Made by a program: the position numbers and the translations under genes. Positions 61,001 to 64,000 of a DNA stretch of 64,000 nucleotides are shown here, piece by piece (the first letter of the stretch is position 1; each line of letters opens with the position of its first letter). The notes under the pieces were generated by a model. That model made no database searches, was not told the DNA's origin, and worked only from the letters and a program-made list of their open reading frames with translations. The stretch comes from Echinococcus granulosus. Taxonomy: Eukaryota > Platyhelminthes > Cestoda > Cyclophyllidea > Taeniidae. The DNA is taken from contig NW_020170485.1 of the NCBI RefSeq assembly GCF_000524195.1, positions 151,208 to 215,207 on the forward strand, read 5' to 3'.

Positions 61001-62849
61001 TTCAAGGCATCTATTTGCCAGCTCTTCTAAGTAAACCCCCATAAGGTTATCATTCACATTTGATCGGTCACCTTGGCCCCCAATCCTATGAGTTTTTTTT
61101 GTGGTAATGTATATGCGTAACTTGGTAGGACTCCAGGGTCTGCTTATCTATCGCTTGTGTCAGACTTACGGTCATAAAAAATTTGGAAAGACTTAATCAT
61201 GTGGTTTTTGCAATAAGTTTGACTTGCAAATATAAACAAACGGGTTGGAGCAGATTTTGAAGTGGGATAAAAACAATACGCTGTGTGTAATGCTTCAGCT
61301 GCTGTCAAATAGTGCAACTTTTTGACAAGTTATGTCTGTAGCATTTGATTATTTGATTTCGACAGATCTTTGTTAATAAGTAGAACGTTAGTTAACTGCT
61401 CTTTTCACTAAATGGTGGATTGAAATGCTGCTCTTGTCACTTTTGACGATTTATTTTGCTTCTGACCCTTGGATCGAGAAGATTGAGCGGAGAAGGGTAC
61501 CTTGGATTTGAGTAGTATGGGACAGGTTCACTGATTGCTAGAGTTTATGGAGACATCGATGACATCGGCTTTTAGTCTAAAAGGCAATATTCAAACCAAC
61601 AACACATAAACAAGATATGCGTTAGGTATTTCAGTACTATATTCGCGTTATGGGTATCTTGCGCGTAATTAATACACACAATCTCACGCGCGAAATCTTA
61701 TGGCACTCAATTTGTCCATGAAAAGTTGCCTAATCTTGTAACCGACTGAATTGAGAAGTTGGAGTTCAAATGAAAACTACTCCCAACTAAGCATTTGTAG
61801 ACGTGACATTTCAGTAGTATGGAGATTTTGGACTCATATTTACTATTTTACGTTGAGTTTGACACCTTGTCTAAAAAAAGTGGGCAATAATACAGGCAGG
61901 GATATGGAACCATCGATAGCTGACCATTTCAAGGGTGCTTCATGTTACTGCTTAAAAACGGAAAGTTCAAGAAAGTCGACGAAAGAGTTCATTGAACACC
62001 ACTTTCAAGTGACCTTTTCAATGGAACTATTGTAGTACCTCCGAGTCTCCTCTAAGGTCACAGCTACCTACGAATGTAGCGAAGAGGTGAGAGGCCATCA
62101 ACACTGACCTGGGGACCGTGCCGCAGAGTGGAAGTGCAACCCACGGAGGCTGCATAAATCTTCGATAGAATAAGAGGAAACCTTGCGGTTGTTTTCTCAA
62201 CAATCCTGAAGAAAAGTGTGCTATGATGATAAGGCCTACAGATTAAAAAACCGAAAGTGTTTAAAACTGTTTCTGATTGACATCTTTCAGGACCTGTTTT
62301 AATGTGTTGACAATGCTCTTAAGTGACGACACCCCTATTCTTGCTGGAAAAGGGATGGGGTGAAGGAGCTGAGTTGTTGAAATATCTAATAGGACAAAAC
62401 GAGGCAAAAAGCGAATCTGGCATCTCTAGTCCTTTCAGGCTTTGCACTGACGCACACCAGTACGAAATAAAACCTTTTATTAGCTAACAGAAGGGCTGTG
62501 AGGCCGGCCATTATTAAGGCCAGATGGTCATCTCGCCCCATGGGAAAATGAATCCCTGGAGGCTGAAAGGTCCACGTGGTATAAAGTACAATTAAAACAA
62601 TGCCCTATACAAAATGTGCTAAAGAAGAAGGCTTGATCACAGGCTTCAAACCCTTCCAGTCATTGCTAAAGCCGCTTCGAATGGAAAAGCGGCCTTTTTC
62701 TAACCTTTTCGGTTTCTTCATCTCGCTCCTTCTAGAGGGTGAATACGAGGTGTGGAAGAACGGGAAATACCTCTACACCATGGGTCCTGGCAATTGTTTC
62801 GGTGAACTGGCCCTCCTCTACAATTGCAAACGCACAGCTTCCATAAAAG
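30708..62849 (+). CDS. PRKG: cGMP-dependent protein kinase (PKG), 5' part, 5 exons
   Basis: PKG is a Ser/Thr kinase activated by cGMP, acting in NO/cGMP signalling; invertebrate relatives include foraging and EGL-4. Exons 30708-31028, 51831-52196, 57753-58093, 60595-60761 and 62736-62849 join in phase (0, 0, 2, 1, 1) to 436 residues so far. Order: Ser/Asn/Gln-rich head (1-184); leucine-zipper coiled coil (about 185-220); LRRGSF at 245-250; pseudosubstrate-type SKRLGVSAEPT at 314-324; cGMP-binding domain A from about 344, with NNEFLRNL, IVSCMY, REGEDG and the phosphate-binding cassette FGELALLYNC-KRTAS (420-434). Glu422 and Arg431 match the ribose and phosphate contacts; Thr432 is the residue that favours cGMP over cAMP. 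Domain B, the kinase domain and the stop lie beyond 64000. The head is longer than in vertebrate PKGs. Features of the zipper and of GVSAEPT resemble PKG II and I-beta about equally, so I give no subtype. Confidence 0.92.
42656..42860. repeat. ATCC satellite, degenerate
   Basis: Imperfect CATT/CATC/GTCC repeats with the C-rich strand on plus, including CATCCATCCAATC and GTCCGTCCGTCC. Confidence 0.7.
47812..47836 (+). repeat. 25-base element around CACATATGTG, copy 1
   Basis: Identical over 25 bases to 59692-59716. Core CACATATGTG is a 10-base palindrome; it is preceded by ACCAGCGT and followed by ACACA. Confidence 0.7.
51082..51125. repeat. Short ATCC satellite
   Basis: About 44 bases, containing CATCCATCCGTCCATC and the same CCTGTATCC interrupter found in the 28.3-29.1 kb array. 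Confidence 0.75.
51831..52196 (+). CDS. PRKG: PKG exon 2 (linker and leucine zipper)
   Basis: 122 codons, phase 0 at both ends, from acceptor TCTCTGCAAG to donor AAAAAG/GTAAGT. First 77 residues are Ser/Thr/Pro-rich and probably disordered. Then TAELMHLRSMLKEKDRRLDE and the following 16 residues form a heptad-repeat coiled coil, as in the dimerisation zippers of PKG I and II. A better-looking acceptor at 51793 (TTATTGCAG) is excluded because phase 0 entry there meets a stop within nine codons. Confidence 0.85.
52759..52793 (+). CDS. Candidate alternative PKG first exon b
   Basis: ATG in context GTCATGG, reading MEPVSQRHRLG, then donor GGGGG/GTGAGT in phase 2. Phase 2 is the entry phase of PKG exon 4 and of no other downstream exon in the window. 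Very short, so chance is a serious alternative. Confidence 0.18.
53360..53520 (+). repeat. Dispersed ~170-bp repeat, copy D
   Basis: GGCATAGTACTTGAACAG, ATTCGACATACAG, GGGGCTACTGACTTGGCCCGG, AGAGCCCTAAGTGGC, ACCAAAACCGAGAGTTAAAC, and tail AAACAAACAATTAAAGTGTCAC. Strongest match is to copy E 650 bases away. Confidence 0.6.
54010..54182 (+). repeat. Dispersed ~170-bp repeat, copy E
   Basis: TTGACGTTCAGTAGGGC, GGGGCTACTGGCCTGGC, CACCCAAGTAGCTCC, TTTACCAAAACCGTGATTTA, tail AAACAAACAACCGACGC. Same orientation as all other copies. Confidence 0.6.
54642..54706 (+). CDS. PRKG: Candidate alternative PKG first exon a
   Basis: ATG in good context (CAGATGG), reading MAAGQREWDGSVSLGRKFSP, then donor TCAAG/GTAAGC in phase 2. 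A CCAAT box (inverse, ATTGG) lies 32 bases upstream at 54606-54610. Phase 2 fits only PKG exon 4 (60595). The joined product would start here and run straight into the cGMP-binding domain. Inferred from signals alone. Confidence 0.3.
55265..55635. repeat. GGAT satellite patches
   Basis: Degenerate GGAT/GAATGGAT repeats, G-rich strand on plus. Interrupted by unique sequence at about 55395-55540. Confidence 0.65.
56250..56365. repeat. GGAT satellite, degenerate
   Basis: GATGATCGGATAACC, TGGATGG, GATGATTGGGTGAATGAATGG: loose four-base periodicity. Confidence 0.55.
56920..57080. repeat. GGAT satellite, degenerate
   Basis: Loose GGAT/GAAT/GGTT four-base periodicity, G-rich strand on plus; the open minus-strand frame 56899-57129 is its translation. 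Confidence 0.5.
57490..57640. repeat. GGAT satellite, degenerate
   Basis: GGATGATTGATTGAAG, GGAGGTGGATGG and TTGGATGGATAG within loosely periodic sequence just 5' of PKG exon 3. Confidence 0.5.
57753..58093 (+). CDS. PRKG: PKG exon 3 (linker and pseudosubstrate)
   Basis: Acceptor TTCCATTAAG; frame opens NPPAIAESLLMRASSLRRGS. A ~60-residue Ala/Ser/Pro-rich linker follows, then SKRLGVSAEPT, matching the conserved inhibitory segment of PKGs (x-x-[GA]-[IV]-SAEP). Ends YYDKDA plus two bases AA at donor GCGAA/GTAAGA; an unspliced read-through would stop at once (AAG TAA). Third-position GC is visibly higher than in the flanks. Confidence 0.93.
59006..59059. promoter_or_regulatory. CCAAT/ATTGG cluster
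   Basis: Five CCAAT-type pentamers in 54 bases, on both strands: ATTGG 59006, CCAAT 59022, ATTGG 59037, and the palindrome CCAATTGG at 59052-59059 that counts twice. Could be an internal promoter or enhancer in the PKG gene; function is inferred. Confidence 0.35.
59692..59716 (+). repeat. 25-base element around CACATATGTG, copy 2
   Basis: Identical to 47812-47836. Flanks beyond the 25 bases differ, apart from the ATG/GGT-rich left side. Confidence 0.7.
60595..60761 (+). CDS. PRKG: PKG exon 4 (start of cGMP-binding domain A)
   Basis: Acceptor GCATTTTAG; one base G completes Lys. SRQEIRNALRNNEFLRNLDA is followed by VQLQEIVSCMY and YVIREGEDGHHLYVAA, closely matching the PKG pattern (I-x-x-A-[IL]-x-x-N-[DE]-F and IV-x-CMY). 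Ends in phase 1 at GCAG/GTAGGC. Confidence 0.95.
60762..62735 (+). other. PRKG: PKG intron 4
   Basis: 2.0 kb with no exon, repeat or other structure that I could support. Confidence 0.6.
62736..62849 (+). CDS. PRKG: PKG exon 5 (phosphate-binding cassette A)
   Basis: Acceptor CTCCTTCTAG; GAG codon split from exon 4. GEYEVWKNGKYLYTMGPGNC then FGELALLYNC and KRTASIK, the cGMP cassette of site A. Ends in phase 1 (AAAG/GTAGAA). No exon continuing with the expected VKxWAIDR-type segment is found before 64000. Confidence 0.95.
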
Positions 62850-63249
62850 GTAGAAGACTTTTGCAAAAAGTATTCTTTATTCTTAATTAACTGTCCATTC
62901 CCATCCTTAAATTGTTGTGTTGGGTTGGAACTTGTGTGATCCCCATTTGAAGGTTGCTTTAAGCAGCACAAACAACGGCTCCACTGAAACAATCTACTCA
63001 TGAGACTGGAACGAAGAAAAGGGGCAATAAATCTAAGCCGTACAAAGTGGACCTTTGATTTCAAGGGAGATGTAGTGTTAAGCACTTCACGATATTTGAC
63101 AGTAGGTTGGTGGAGAAATCGCATTGTAGCGAGGGGGTATTCAACTTCACTGGCCTTATTGCCGCAATGGCAGATCTCGTGGATTTTGAGGTGATTTCAC
63201 GCATCAAATCCTCTTCCAGTTGACTAACACTAAGGCGGATTTATTTGAC

Positions 63250-64000
63250 GGAGTGGACATGCAGGCCCAACCATGTCAATCATCTGAATAATGTGAAAGG
63301 CGAACTCTATTTCTACTCAGGTCATATTCCCTTCCTCCAGTCCCTCAGTAATTTTAAGGCTATCCAGCTGTCTTTTTGGGTTACCAATCAAGTTGATCTG
63401 AGTTGGATCCGAGAGCTGGAAAGATAAAATCAATGTGGGTCCACATCGACCTCGTTCATGTCCTAATCGAAATTTCTATGGTACATACTCAGCCCCTCCT
63501 TCGAAGAAGGTCATTCAAGGCATTCCGTCTCTACATTATAGGATCTTTGGAGAGAGAGGAAGACCAAAATCCCCTTGGATGGAAGTTGAGTTCACCCATT
63601 TAGCTGTTAATCATTGAAAGGGTAAATTTGCCTTCTCAAGGTCCAACGAGATTCCCTTAGCAGCTGATGTCCCTATCCATAGGATCCGGTAGTCTAGGAG
63701 TACCTTTGAAAGGACCAAAAGTCCAAAATCAACGCGGATTCCAGTTGAAACTGTTAGTGTCTTCATTGAATAGTGAGGAGACAAGTTTATTCTCCGTACT
63801 TACGTTTAGCAAAGGTCATCCAAGACATGCTCTCTCTAGATGATGGATTTAGCAGTTTAGGAATGCCTTCGGAAGAGGTGACAAGTTTGAGTTAATGTGG
63901 GTCAAAGTCAAACTTATTCATAGTTAAAGAAGCAATTTCTGTCCTCTTTACTTTTGGTGGAGGTCATTCGAGACAGTATTATCTGGTTGGATGACTTCAG
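63250..64000. repeat. Degenerate tandem array, unit about 160 bp
   Basis: A recurring anchor GGTCATTC-AAGRC (or close variants) appears at 63320, 63509, 63640, 63814 and 63962, spacing 131-189 bases. Between anchors, other blocks recur in order: AATCAATGTGGGTC / GTTAATGTGGGTC, AAATTTCTATGGTAC / AATTTCTGTCCTC, and GAAAGGACCAAAAGTCC / GGAAGACCAAAATCC. It runs off the window edge within PKG intron 5. Confidence 0.6.

Noticed and set aside
62732..63124. 130-codon minus-strand ORF
   Set aside because: Antisense to PKG exon 5 and its donor; the plus frame matches PKG, so this is a shadow.
1..64000. tRNA, rRNA, CRISPR array, bacterial operon or transposase genes
   Set aside because: No box A/box B pairs, rRNA-like blocks, spaced direct repeats or transposase/reverse-transcriptase motifs were found by eye.

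Overview
The window is eukaryotic nuclear DNA: split genes with GT-AG introns from about 0.04 kb up to 20.8 kb, AT-leaning non-coding sequence, degenerate tetranucleotide satellites and short dispersed repeats. The mix (an axonemal tektin, an invertebrate-type cGMP-dependent protein kinase, ATCC/GGAT satellites, long introns) suggests a metazoan, and I infer a flatworm, possibly a tapeworm. That placement rests on general character only; no diagnostic marker such as an rRNA, a tRNA or a spliced-leader gene was seen.

Layout. (1) 1-3.8 kb, minus strand: four exons with matching phases that build a 287-residue protein I do not recognise. (2) 7.0-10.4 kb, minus strand: a complete four-exon tektin of 447 residues, a filament protein of ciliary and flagellar doublet microtubules. 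Its signature nonapeptide is divergent. (3) 10.4-30.6 kb: mostly intergenic. It holds several copies of a ~170-bp dispersed repeat, a possible small plus-strand gene around 11.95-12.84 kb, a few isolated coding-like short ORFs or exons, and at 27.6-29.1 kb two tetranucleotide satellites. (4) 30.7 kb to the right edge, plus strand: the 5' part of a cGMP-dependent protein kinase (PKG) gene. Five exons give a long low-complexity head, a leucine-zipper coiled coil, the pseudosubstrate inhibitory segment and the first cGMP-binding domain. The second cGMP site and the kinase domain must lie beyond the window. (5) 63.25-64.0 kb: a degenerate tandem array with a unit of about 160 bp inside the next PKG intron.

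The genes are not an operon and show no shared pathway beyond the general fact that tektin acts in motile cilia. The most interesting part is the PKG locus. Upstream of the start are an E-box, an octamer motif and several CCAAT boxes within about 150 bp; a second in-frame start gives a Met-Gly-Asn N-terminus; and short candidate first exons inside intron 2 end in the one phase that fits exon 4. Splicing from those would make a kinase without zipper and pseudosubstrate. All exon joins were read by eye from splice motifs and phase; none is supported by transcripts here.
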